Source of the DNA: Chloroflexota bacterium
Lineage (GTDB): Bacteria > Chloroflexota > UBA11872 > VXOZ01
Direction: 5' to 3'
Assembly: GCA_009839775.1 (NCBI GenBank)
Contig: VXOZ01000163.1
Location: 1 to 5,634 of the forward strand
Length of the DNA stretch: 5,634 nucleotides
Under the pieces are notes generated by a model that was not told where the DNA came from, ran no database searches, and saw nothing but the letters and a program-made list of their open reading frames with translations. The translations under genes and the position numbers were made by a program. Below are positions 1 to 5,634 of the stretch, one piece after another. The stretch's first letter is position 1; the number at the start of each line of letters is the position of its first letter.

Positions 1-489
1 GTCCTCCCAGGCCTGCTTCTGGTAGGTCTGGATCGGATTCGCCATCTCCATGACGAAGCGACCGCCGGGGCGTAGCACCGCCGCCACGTCGTTCAGCACC
101 TTCTGGTCTTCTGCATCGCTTTCCAGATAGCCAAGCGCCGTGAACCAGTTCACAACCCCATCGAACGCGCGGTCGAACGGCAACGCGCGCATGTCTCCCT
201 GCACGAGGTTGACGTCCAAGCCGCGCACCCGTGCGTCCTTGTACGCCTGCCGCATGAGCACGTCCGAGCGGTCCAGCCCGATGACCGAGTAGCCCTGGAT
301 AGCGAGATGGATGAGGTGGCGGCCCTGGCCGCAGGCGAGGTCGAGCAACGTGGACCCCGGCCGCAGTTCCAGCAACCGCTCGATGGCCTCTACCTCCGGC
401 ACCGTGTAGCGGTCGCCGGTGAGATCGGCGTAGGTCGCCAGATAGAGTTCATCGAACCGGTCGCGGGACGTTGGGCCCAGTGCACCCAT
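1..489 (-). CDS. Class I SAM-dependent methyltransferase, 3' end cut by the window edge
   Basis: The frame is open without a stop from the ATG at 489 down to base 1, giving 163 residues. The protein is predicted to transfer a methyl group from S-adenosylmethionine in the cytoplasm; the acceptor is unknown. The Rossmann-fold motifs appear in order. Motif I is LLDLACGQGRH at residues 48-58. The acidic residue ending strand 2 is D73 (VIGLD). VQGDM at 96-100 supplies the adenine-side Asp. FDGVVNWFTALGYL at 109-122 is the motif IV region, and VLRPGGRFVMEM at 138-149 is the strand-5 region. Family members usually have about 230-270 residues, so roughly the last third is missing. The start is supported by a good Shine-Dalgarno 8 nt upstream. 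The gene is divergent from the Lnt-like gene, and nothing here links the two functionally. The methyltransferase fold is clear; the substrate (small molecule, tRNA, other) cannot be told. Confidence 0.9.
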   Translation of the reverse strand, partial: MGALGPTSRDRFDELYLATYADLTGDRYTVPEVEAIERLLELRPGSTLLDLACGQGRHLIHLAIQGYSVIGLDRSDVLMRQAYKDARVRGLDVNLVQGDMRALPFDRAFDGVVNWFTALGYLESDAEDQKVLNDVAAVLRPGGRFVMEMANPIQTYQKQAWED

Positions 490-497
490 GTAGTTTT

Positions 498-504
498 CCT
501 CTCT
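498..504 (-). promoter_or_regulatory. Ribosome binding site of the methyltransferase gene
   Basis: On the minus strand the sequence reads AGAGAGG, with GAGG ending 8 nt before the ATG at 489. This is a normal Shine-Dalgarno spacing. It supports that ATG as the start over any upstream extension of the frame. Confidence 0.6.
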
Positions 505-717
505 ACCGAACGGAGATGCAAGGTCGAACTGCGCTACGAACTCATTTGTTGGTCAAGTCTTGAGCGGAGTCCGGAAGAACAGCTTCCTTCAATGCCCTCT
601 TTCCAAATACGCAGCCCAGGGGAGAAGCTCTTCATCATAGGAGCCTCAATTTCTGCCGCCGGAGGCACTCTTCTCTAAGGATACTACGCCATCACTCTGC
701 ACGTCTTTCCCTCTAGG

Positions 718-745
718 CCGTACCAAGAAGGACTTCCGTGTACGG
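718..745. repeat. Inverted repeat CCGTAC-N16-GTACGG in the divergent intergenic region
   Basis: A perfect 6-bp dyad (718-723 and 740-745) is separated by 16 nt. It could be an operator half-site pair or a weak hairpin arm. It lies about 163 nt before the Lnt-like start and about 229 nt from the methyltransferase start. A 6-bp dyad can occur by chance in a region this size, so function is only a possibility. Confidence 0.25.
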
Positions 746-854
746 TAGTTACGTGCCTTCAAATCTTGCTGAATCCCCTGGGCAGCGTCGCACGGAAAAG
801 GTCAGCAGGTTAAGATAGATAGGTGGTGGAGGACAGAGCGTATCGGATTGTGCA

Positions 855-911
855 ATGGTGCATAAGGTGAGTGAACGGATGCGTTGCGCGGAAGACGAAT
901 TCGGTCTATGA
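855..911 (+). other. Possible 10- or 18-codon leader ORF ending in an ATGA overlap with the Lnt-like start
   Basis: A short frame runs from ATG 855 (18 residues), or more plausibly from the internal ATG 879 (10 residues, MRCAEDEFGL), to TGA at 909-911. The stop shares bases with the ATG at 908 of the Lnt-like gene, forming ATGA, the usual arrangement for translational coupling. GGTGA at 866-870 stands 8 nt before ATG 879 and could serve as its ribosome binding site. The ATG at 908 itself has only GGAAG about 13 nt upstream. The peptide has no recognisable attenuator features such as repeated codons, and chance is a real alternative. Confidence 0.2.
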
Positions 912-2461
912 AAACTCAAACAACGCTCTTTGGCCTGTTGGGTATAGTTGCCAGCGCTTTAGCCTCGACGGTGTTATTGGTGCTGGCGTTCCCGCCGTAT
1001 GACTATTGGTTCCTGGCGTGGGTGGCGCTGGTGCCAATGTTTGCGGTCATGGCGCTCCCCACGCCGCGACCGCGGGCCGCCCGCGCCGCGGCTGCCCTGA
1101 CCTACGTGCTCTACATGGGCGTGCTCCTGTGGCAGGCATTTCCACCCGGCCTTACCTCCCGCGCGTGGCGGGGCAGCGACTTTCCACCCATCCTCTTCCT
1201 GGATTCGCCAGCGCTGTTCGTGAGCGTGATCCTGCTCCCAACGCTCTTTGTGCTTTTCTATTTTGTACGCGTGCCGTGCGGTCCGCCGGTCGCGCTGGCG
1301 CAGGTAAGACCCTACTTCTGGCTCCTGCCGCCGGCCGTGTGGACGCTGACCGAGTACGTGCGCTACCGCTTGCAGCTTGGGCACATCTGGGGAAATCTCT
1401 TCACGACGCAGCACACGGTGCCGGCGGCTATGGTGATTACGCGGCTTGGCGGCCCGTGGCTGCTCACGTTCTGCATCGTCTTGGTGAATGTCCTTCTTGC
1501 GATTGTCCTTGCCCGCCTCCTGGCAAAACGCCCGAGTCCCATGGCTGGAGCGACCGCCTTGGCTACATCGCTCATCGTGGGCGGCGTACTGCTCGCGACC
1601 GCCGCGCAGTCGCCTGCCGCGCAGGAACAGAACGGCCCGCAAACCATTGAGGTGGCGCTCGTACAGACGGGCCTGGACATGTCAGACTACTTTGACCGCG
1701 GGGTGGAGCAAGGTGCGCGCGACTACTATGGCTTGGCGTGGAGCGACGTGGAGGAACTCACACGCGAGCAGGCCCAGGGCGCGGACCTCATCGTCTGGCC
1801 GGAGGCCACGGTCTGGCGCGACGTGCAGGCAGACGACGAGGCCCGCGCGCGGCTGGCAGCCTTTGCCCGCGAGATGGACGCGTATCTCTTTGCGCCCTAT
1901 TTCGTGGATACCGATCCGCGCGGCTTTCGCAATGAAGCGGTGCTGATTTCTCCGCAGGGAGAGTTTCTCGGCATGTACGCCAAGAATTATCCCATCATCT
2001 ACGTGGGAGAACAGAGCGTCACCGGCGGCGAGCATCCGGTGTTCGCCACCTCGCTGGGAACGTTCGCCACGATGATGGCGTACGACTCAGACTTTCCCGA
2101 CGTTGCCCGCAAACTTACGGCCAATGGCGCGCAACTCATTGCCGTCACGAGCCACGACTGGGTGGAGATGAGCCCCTTCCAGGTGGCGGCGAGCGCCCAG
2201 CGCGCCGCTGAAAACAACGTGACGGTGGTGAAAGCGGATTGGCGCTATGGCAGCGCGGTGATCCTGCCTAGCGGCGAAATCATCGCCAGTACGTCACCAT
2301 TGGAGCCGGCCCGCACGGTGCTGCGCGCCTCGGTTCCCGTCCCGGCAGCTTCCGGTTCCCTCTACACACGCACCGGCGATTGGTTTGCCGGGCTCTGTGC
2401 AGTATTGGTCGTCGGGCTGCTAGGCCGTTTGCTTTGGGCGCGGCGCTCCGCAGACCGCTAA
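908..2461 (+). CDS. Apolipoprotein N-acyltransferase (Lnt)-like membrane protein lacking the catalytic cysteine
   Basis: The protein has 517 residues, close to the roughly 510 of typical Lnt, which N-acylates lipoproteins at the membrane. Hydrophobic segments lie near residues 7-27, 32-50, 60-77, 98-121, 135-152, 182-206 and 213-232. A nitrilase-fold domain follows at about 246-480, then a last membrane segment at 492-510. The Lnt-type start of the second segment is seen as AFPPYDYWFLAWVALVP (27-43). In the nitrilase domain E299 (IVWPEAT), K359 (MYAKNYP) and E368 (YVGEQ) fit catalytic Glu, Lys and the second Glu. The nucleophile site, normally C-Y-x-x-x-F-P, reads AYDSDFP with Ala at 391, and residues 246-490 contain no Cys. 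Acyl transfer by the known mechanism is therefore unlikely. ATG 908 is preferred; TTG 884 would add eight residues rich in Arg. The in-frame stop at 872-874 limits any extension. The ankyrin gene follows directly. Confidence 0.85.
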   Translation: MKTQTTLFGLLGIVASALASTVLLVLAFPPYDYWFLAWVALVPMFAVMALPTPRPRAARAAAALTYVLYMGVLLWQAFPPGLTSRAWRGSDFPPILFLDSPALFVSVILLPTLFVLFYFVRVPCGPPVALAQVRPYFWLLPPAVWTLTEYVRYRLQLGHIWGNLFTTQHTVPAAMVITRLGGPWLLTFCIVLVNVLLAIVLARLLAKRPSPMAGATALATSLIVGGVLLATAAQSPAAQEQNGPQTIEVALVQTGLDMSDYFDRGVEQGARDYYGLAWSDVEELTREQAQGADLIVWPEATVWRDVQADDEARARLAAFAREMDAYLFAPYFVDTDPRGFRNEAVLISPQGEFLGMYAKNYPIIYVGEQSVTGGEHPVFATSLGTFATMMAYDSDFPDVARKLTANGAQLIAVTSHDWVEMSPFQVAASAQRAAENNVTVVKADWRYGSAVILPSGEIIASTSPLEPARTVLRASVPVPAASGSLYTRTGDWFAGLCAVLVVGLLGRLLWARRSADR

Positions 2462-2466
2462 GGAGG
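2461..2466 (+). promoter_or_regulatory. Strong ribosome binding site overlapping the Lnt-like stop codon
   Basis: AGGAGG begins on the last base of the TAA stop (2459-2461) and ends 5 nt before the ATG at 2472. This near-perfect Shine-Dalgarno fixes the start of the ankyrin gene. It also shows that the two genes share a transcript and are probably translationally coupled. Confidence 0.85.
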
Positions 2467-2471
2467 TTTCG

Positions 2472-3599
2472 ATGGGCAGCACCACCCTCACCGGCAAACA
2501 GAGCGACTTCCTCAAGATCGTGGTGGCAGCCGCCGGGCGCGGCGATTTGAACGCGGTGCGAGCGTTTGTCGACGCCAACCCGCGCTGGCTGCATACCGTC
2601 GGTTCCCACGGGCGCACGATGCTCTGGGAGGCGGCGTACCGTGGCAAACTCGCGGTTGCCGAATTCCTGGTCGAGCGCGGCGCCGACATAAACGCCAGCG
2701 CCTGCCACTACAGCGAGCACTACGTGGAGATTAGTTGCTACTGCGTCGCCAGGGCCAAGCAGCGGGATGCTATTGCGGAGTATTTGCTGGCGAACGGCGC
2801 GCGTGTAGACACCCACACGGCTGCCTATCTGGGTGATACGGCGGCGGTTGCCGGCTTCCTAGACGCCGATCCCTCACTGCTTGAGCGCACCAAGCCGCAG
2901 CACGACATGCAGAAGACGGAGGGCTCGCGCTTGGTCTTTGATCCCATGTCCAACGACTGGGCCACACCGCTCGTGTATGCGGTCAGCGGCGGCTCCACTG
3001 AGACGGTGACGTTGCTGCTAGCACGGGGCGCGGAGGTGCGCCGGCACAGCGGCCGCCTGCTCGGCATCGCGGTGGGCCGCAGCCGCACTGACCTCGCTCA
3101 ACTGCTCTTGCAGCACGGCGCAGATGCCGGCCTACTCCCGCTGGCTGACCCGTCCCAAAATCGAGAACTAGCGGAGTTGGCAGTTGCCTACGGGTACGAC
3201 GTCAATACTGGCCGTCCCGGTTGGCCGCCCTTGGTGGTCGCAAGCCGCGGTGACAAGGGAGAGCATCCGGAGAAGATTCAAGCGCTCCTGGAACTGGGTG
3301 CGGACGTGAACGTGCGCGATTACAAGGGCAAGACTGCGCTCCACCGCGCCGCCACCGCCGGTTTTCTCGCCAGCATGGAGGTACTGCTGGCCCACGGCGC
3401 AGCCATCGATGCTGCCGACGAAAAGGGCGACACGCCGCTCTGCGATGCCGTCCGCGCCGGTCGGGTAGAGGCGGTGGCTCTGCTGCTGGAAAGGGGCGCC
3501 AATCCATCGGCAGCAAATGGCAAAGGCGACACGCCGGTCACGGTAGCAAAACGCCTGCGCAAGACGGACGCGGCTGAGATAGCGGCCTTGTTGACGTGA
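2472..3599 (+). CDS. Ankyrin-repeat protein, second gene of the Lnt-like unit
   Basis: The 375-residue protein is built almost wholly of ankyrin repeats, which form helix-turn-helix stacks that bind other proteins. Repeat-like units begin near residues 13, 48, 82, 115, 163, 194, 229, 251, 286, 319 and 352. The most canonical are GKTALHRAATAGF (286-298) with LLAHGAAID (305-313), and GDTPLCDAVRAGR (319-331) with LLERGANPS (338-346). Typical repeat ends such as LVERGADIN (66-74) and LLELGADVN (272-280) are clear. The N-terminal half is more diverged, and residues 136-162 form a linker that does not fit the repeat. There is no signal peptide or membrane segment, so it is probably cytoplasmic. No enzymatic domain is seen. 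Its tight coupling to the preceding membrane protein suggests, by inference only, that the two act together. The partner is unknown. Confidence 0.93.
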   Translation: MGSTTLTGKQSDFLKIVVAAAGRGDLNAVRAFVDANPRWLHTVGSHGRTMLWEAAYRGKLAVAEFLVERGADINASACHYSEHYVEISCYCVARAKQRDAIAEYLLANGARVDTHTAAYLGDTAAVAGFLDADPSLLERTKPQHDMQKTEGSRLVFDPMSNDWATPLVYAVSGGSTETVTLLLARGAEVRRHSGRLLGIAVGRSRTDLAQLLLQHGADAGLLPLADPSQNRELAELAVAYGYDVNTGRPGWPPLVVASRGDKGEHPEKIQALLELGADVNVRDYKGKTALHRAATAGFLASMEVLLAHGAAIDAADEKGDTPLCDAVRAGRVEAVALLLERGANPSAANGKGDTPVTVAKRLRKTDAAEIAALLT

Positions 3600-3672
3600 A
3601 CTGAGCAGTCTACGCAAGAGTCGTAGCTACTCCCGCACTTTGTCAACAACTCGTACTGAATTGTCTCCCTGG

Positions 3673-3692
3673 ACTCCGGCTTCCGCCGGAGT
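3673..3692. repeat. Perfect GC-rich hairpin between convergent genes (possible bidirectional terminator or dispersed palindrome)
   Basis: ACTCCGGC and GCCGGAGT form an 8-bp perfect stem around a TTCC loop. It stands 73 nt after the ankyrin stop and 12 nt past the HAD stop on the other strand, so it could end both transcripts. Neither strand shows a T-run after the stem, so it is not a classical intrinsic terminator. The flanks (TGG before, GAC after) give it the look of the short palindromes scattered between genes in many genomes. The rest of 3600-3704 shows nothing else beyond the small palindrome GTAGCTAC at 3623-3630. Confidence 0.55.
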
Positions 3693-3704
3693 GACGCTCT
3701 GCAG

Positions 3705-4463
3705 CTATCCTAACTCGCCTCCGTAACGTTCCAGCGCCGCCAGGATGCCGTGCTCGGTGACGTCGGGGGCGATCCAGTGGGCGATGGCCTTGAGGTCGGG
3801 GTGGGCGTTGCCCATGGCGATACGCAGGCCGCATTCCTGGAGGAATTCCACGTCGTTAGGCCCGTCGCCGATGCCGATGATCCGTGCGGGGGTAGTGCCA
3901 ATTAGACGCGCGTAGCGGTGGACGGCGGTAGCCTTGGTGCCAAGTTTGTGGGTGACATCCACGCCCCACGTTCTACCGGGTTCATATGGAAAGCGCGTCA
4001 CGTGCACGGGCCGCTCCGGGCCAAAGAGTTCCTCAAAGCGCGGCAGGTCTGCGGTGGGCACCGGCAAAACTGTAACGCGCGTGATGCGCCAGTGGCGGAT
4101 GTCTGCAACGGCTTCTACTACGCTCGTGTCGTCAACAGCCGAAAAAGTATAGTCGGTCTGCGCCACGGCGTCCAGCAAGGTTTGAGCGTCCTCGCGTTCT
4201 AGGAAGATGCAGTCGAGCGTCTCCAAGGTCTCAGCACGAAAGATGCGGGCGCCGCCGTCGGCAACCTGCGGGCCTGTGAGACCAAACCGCGCCGCCATGG
4301 CGTTCACATAGTGGAAGTCCCGGCTGGAAATGAGTCCCACGTGACAGCGCTCCGCCACGGCGGCTAGCCCAGCGACCACCGCAGCCGAGGGCGGCACCCC
4401 ATAGGGCGCAAGCGTGCCATCGATGTCGGTAAGCACGGCGGTGTACTGTGGCGACGCAGGCAT
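3705..4463 (-). CDS. HAD-superfamily phosphatase of the Cof/MPGP (C2-cap) type
   Basis: The 252-residue protein has the HAD phosphohydrolase motifs, which act through an aspartyl-phosphate intermediate and Mg2+. Residues are numbered from the GTG at 4466; subtract one for the ATG start. Motif I is TDIDGTL (13-19), with D14 the nucleophile and D16 the general acid/base. Motif II is LISSR (45-49), where many relatives have TGR. Motif III Lys is probably K178 (LGTKATAV), with K174 the alternative. Motif IV is GIGDGPNDVEFL (198-209), with D201 and D205 binding Mg2+. The cap lies between motifs II and III, at about 80-170, as in Cof, mannosyl-3-phosphoglycerate phosphatase and sucrose-phosphatase relatives. 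The substrate is probably a sugar or organic phosphate, but it cannot be named. The gene lies about 20 nt after the aminotransferase stop on the same strand, so the two form an operon. Confidence 0.9.
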   Translation of the reverse strand: MPASPQYTAVLTDIDGTLAPYGVPPSAAVVAGLAAVAERCHVGLISSRDFHYVNAMAARFGLTGPQVADGGARIFRAETLETLDCIFLEREDAQTLLDAVAQTDYTFSAVDDTSVVEAVADIRHWRITRVTVLPVPTADLPRFEELFGPERPVHVTRFPYEPGRTWGVDVTHKLGTKATAVHRYARLIGTTPARIIGIGDGPNDVEFLQECGLRIAMGNAHPDLKAIAHWIAPDVTEHGILAALERYGGELG

Positions 4464-4469
4464 CACGCG

Positions 4470-4474
4470 CTCTC
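4470..4474 (-). promoter_or_regulatory. Weak ribosome binding site that favours the ATG start of the HAD gene
   Basis: GAGAG on the minus strand lies 6 nt before the ATG at 4463 but only 3 nt before the GTG at 4466. The spacing favours the ATG, though GTG-ATG in tandem leaves a one-residue doubt. The site sits in the 21-nt gap after the aminotransferase stop. Confidence 0.4.
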
Positions 4475-4484
4475 GAGCCGACGG

Positions 4485-5634
4485 CTAGGCATCAGCAACC
4501 TGCCGGACCGCGTGTTCCAGGGCAACAATGAAGCGGTCAATCTCGACCTGTCCCATGGGTGTAGAAAGCGCCCCCAGGCCCTCTTTGGAAACAATTATTC
4601 CGGCATCCATCAAGCCACGATGCAGGCCCCGCATGCGCGCTTCCGTTTCCGGTCCTTTGGGAATGCTGCGGTAGTTCACGATAGGTGCATCCGTCGGCAC
4701 CACGAGAATGAGCGAACCGGCGCCGCTGACCTGGCCCGGTACGCCCGCAGCGGCAAACACCGCATTCGACCGCTTGCGCAAGTCGTCGCCAAGGACTTCC
4801 AGACGTGCGTACTCCTCCGGGGTGAGTTGGGAGAGTGCGGCATAACCGGCGATCGCGGAGAGCGGATTGCCGCTGAACGTGCCGCCGGAGGCGAGCACTG
4901 GCGGCCCTGCCGTGGGATCGAGCAGCGCCATAATCTCGGCTTTGCCGCCCACCGCGCCAATCGGTAGGCCGCCGCCGATAATCTTGCCAAAGACCGTGAG
5001 ATCGGGGTCGCCGCCGAAGCGGGCCGCGCCGCCCTGGCAACTCACGCGAAAACTGATAACCTCATCGGAAATGAGCACAATGCCGTAGTCACGGGTAATC
5101 TCGCGGAGAAACGCGAGGAAATCGTCCTGCGGCAGCGGAAAGCCCGCGCGGTTGCAGAGTGGATCGTAGAGCAGCCCCGCGATCTCGGAACCGTGCTGCT
5201 CCAGCAGGCGAATCACGGATTCTTTGTCGTTGTAGGGCAGAGTCAATACGTCGGACTCAACCGAGTCCGCCAAGCCGCCGCTGCTCGCCACGCTGTGGGG
5301 GGCTTCCGCCGGACCCCATCTATCCGGCTGCGAGGAATAACTCACCTGCACGTAGTCATAATAGCCGTGGTAGAAGCCCTCGAACTTCGCGATGCGGCTG
5401 CGTCCCGTAAACGCCCGCGCCAGCTTGACCGCGAGCATTATCGCTTCGGAGCCGGAATTGGCAAAGCGGATCTTGTCCAAAGAGGGCACCCGTTCCACGA
5501 GCAGGCGGGCAAGCTCCAACTCCGGTTCGGCCGGTTCGGAGAAGGCTGTACCGCGCTGGAGTTGGTGGAAGATGGCCAGGTTTATTACCGGGTTGGCGTG
5601 ACCGTGGATGAGCGCGGTCATGTTGTTGAGGTAG
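4485..5634 (-). CDS. Class III PLP-dependent aminotransferase, glutamate-1-semialdehyde aminomutase-like, 5' end cut by the window edge
   Basis: The frame stays open to the right edge. The Met at 5621 is internal, because the upstream codons YLNN and the following MTALIHGHANP match a conserved region well inside this family. In-window length is 382 residues; about 50-90 N-terminal residues are missing against a usual 425-460. Counting from Met 5621, SGSEA (56-60) binds the PLP phosphate (SGTEA in most relatives) and FYHG is 83-86. SDEVISFR (185-192) carries D186 for the PLP ring nitrogen. FGKIIGGGLPIGAVGG (211-226) carries the Schiff-base Lys K213, and GGTFSGNP is 246-253. All catalytic elements are intact. 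True HemL makes 5-aminolevulinate for tetrapyrroles, but it usually reads DEVMTGFR, and no other heme gene is present. An aminotransferase of another substrate is at least as likely. It leads the HAD phosphatase in a probable operon. Confidence 0.93.
   Translation of the reverse strand, partial: YLNNMTALIHGHANPVINLAIFHQLQRGTAFSEPAEPELELARLLVERVPSLDKIRFANSGSEAIMLAVKLARAFTGRSRIAKFEGFYHGYYDYVQVSYSSQPDRWGPAEAPHSVASSGGLADSVESDVLTLPYNDKESVIRLLEQHGSEIAGLLYDPLCNRAGFPLPQDDFLAFLREITRDYGIVLISDEVISFRVSCQGGAARFGGDPDLTVFGKIIGGGLPIGAVGGKAEIMALLDPTAGPPVLASGGTFSGNPLSAIAGYAALSQLTPEEYARLEVLGDDLRKRSNAVFAAAGVPGQVSGAGSLILVVPTDAPIVNYRSIPKGPETEARMRGLHRGLMDAGIIVSKEGLGALSTPMGQVEIDRFIVALEHAVRQVADA

Larger units (their letters stand above)
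490..907. other. Divergent intergenic region between the methyltransferase and Lnt-like genes
   Basis: This stretch of about 418 bases lies between two diverging genes and should hold both promoters. It looks less GC-rich than the flanking genes and no convincing long coding frame lies in it. Promoter matches are weak. On the minus strand TTGACC at 556-551 resembles a -35 box but has no good -10 at the right distance. On the plus strand TAAGAT at 811-816 resembles a -10 box but has no matching -35. A small hairpin (GGAAG/CTTCC, 573-587) and a wider dyad (718-745) are visible. No tRNA cloverleaf or riboswitch could be recognised by eye. An unrecognised structured leader cannot be excluded. Confidence 0.5.

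Noticed and set aside
551..556. TTGACC on the minus strand as a sigma-70 -35 box for the methyltransferase
   Set aside because: No acceptable -10 box lies 16-18 nt downstream, so it is not listed as a promoter.
307..678. Plus-strand open frame of 123 codons
   Set aside because: Its first half is antisense to the methyltransferase, whose minus-strand frame has clear family motifs. The rest runs into the intergenic region and resembles no protein family.
884..907. TTG 884 as start of the Lnt-like gene
   Set aside because: It adds RGRRIRS before a typical hydrophobic N-terminus. ATG 908 is a stronger start codon and fits the usual short Lnt N-terminus, though TTG is not excluded.
974..1680. 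Several long open frames in other phases and on the minus strand inside the Lnt-like gene
   Set aside because: They are Arg/Gly/Pro/His-rich frames typical of shadows in GC-rich DNA. The Lnt-like frame has membrane segments and family motifs throughout.
2472..3599. Ankyrin tandem repeats as a DNA-level repeat array
   Set aside because: The repeat is visible only at protein level. The units differ strongly in nucleotides, so it is not a DNA repeat or CRISPR.
3168..3649. Minus-strand open frames across the ankyrin gene
   Set aside because: They are antisense to a clear ankyrin-repeat frame and show no recognisable domain.
3918..4202. Plus-strand open frames opposite the HAD gene
   Set aside because: They are antisense to a frame with all four HAD motifs, and show no recognisable domain.
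4512..5601. Open frames on both strands overlapping the aminotransferase
   Set aside because: The minus-strand frame with SGSEA, SDEV and FGKIIGGG is plainly the gene. The others are low-complexity shadows.

Overview
The window is GC-rich bacterial chromosomal DNA, densely coded, with five protein genes, two of them cut by the window edges. No RNA gene, CRISPR array, insertion sequence, integrase or phage gene was found. The organism cannot be fixed from the sequence. The style of the genes (a GC-rich genome with few strong promoter matches, a diverged Lnt-like protein, a bacterial ankyrin protein and a glutamate-1-semialdehyde-aminomutase-like transaminase) would suit an uncultivated environmental bacterium such as a member of Chloroflexota. 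That is an impression, not a proof.

Layout. Positions 1-489 (minus) hold the N-terminal 163 residues of a class I SAM-dependent methyltransferase; its 3' end lies beyond the left edge. Positions 490-907 are a divergent intergenic region with a weak dyad and a possible mini-ORF leader. Positions 908-3599 (plus) form a tight two-gene unit: a membrane protein with the full architecture of apolipoprotein N-acyltransferase (Lnt; eight likely membrane segments plus a nitrilase-fold domain), then an ankyrin-repeat protein whose Shine-Dalgarno overlaps the stop codon of the first gene. Positions 3600-3704 separate convergent units and contain a perfect 8-bp GC-rich hairpin. Positions 3705-5634 (minus) form a second two-gene unit: a 5'-truncated class III PLP-dependent aminotransferase related to glutamate-1-semialdehyde aminomutase, followed about 20 nt later by a Cof/MPGP-like HAD phosphatase.

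The most notable observation is in the Lnt-like protein. The catalytic Glu (E299), Lys (K359) and a second Glu (E368) can be aligned, but the position of the nucleophilic Cys is Ala (A391) and the whole nitrilase-fold domain has no Cys. It therefore looks like a pseudo-enzyme or a repurposed member of the family. It is apparently co-translated with a cytoplasmic ankyrin protein, which makes a non-catalytic, protein-interaction role conceivable. The aminotransferase and HAD genes keep their catalytic motifs and look like ordinary metabolic enzymes of unknown substrate.
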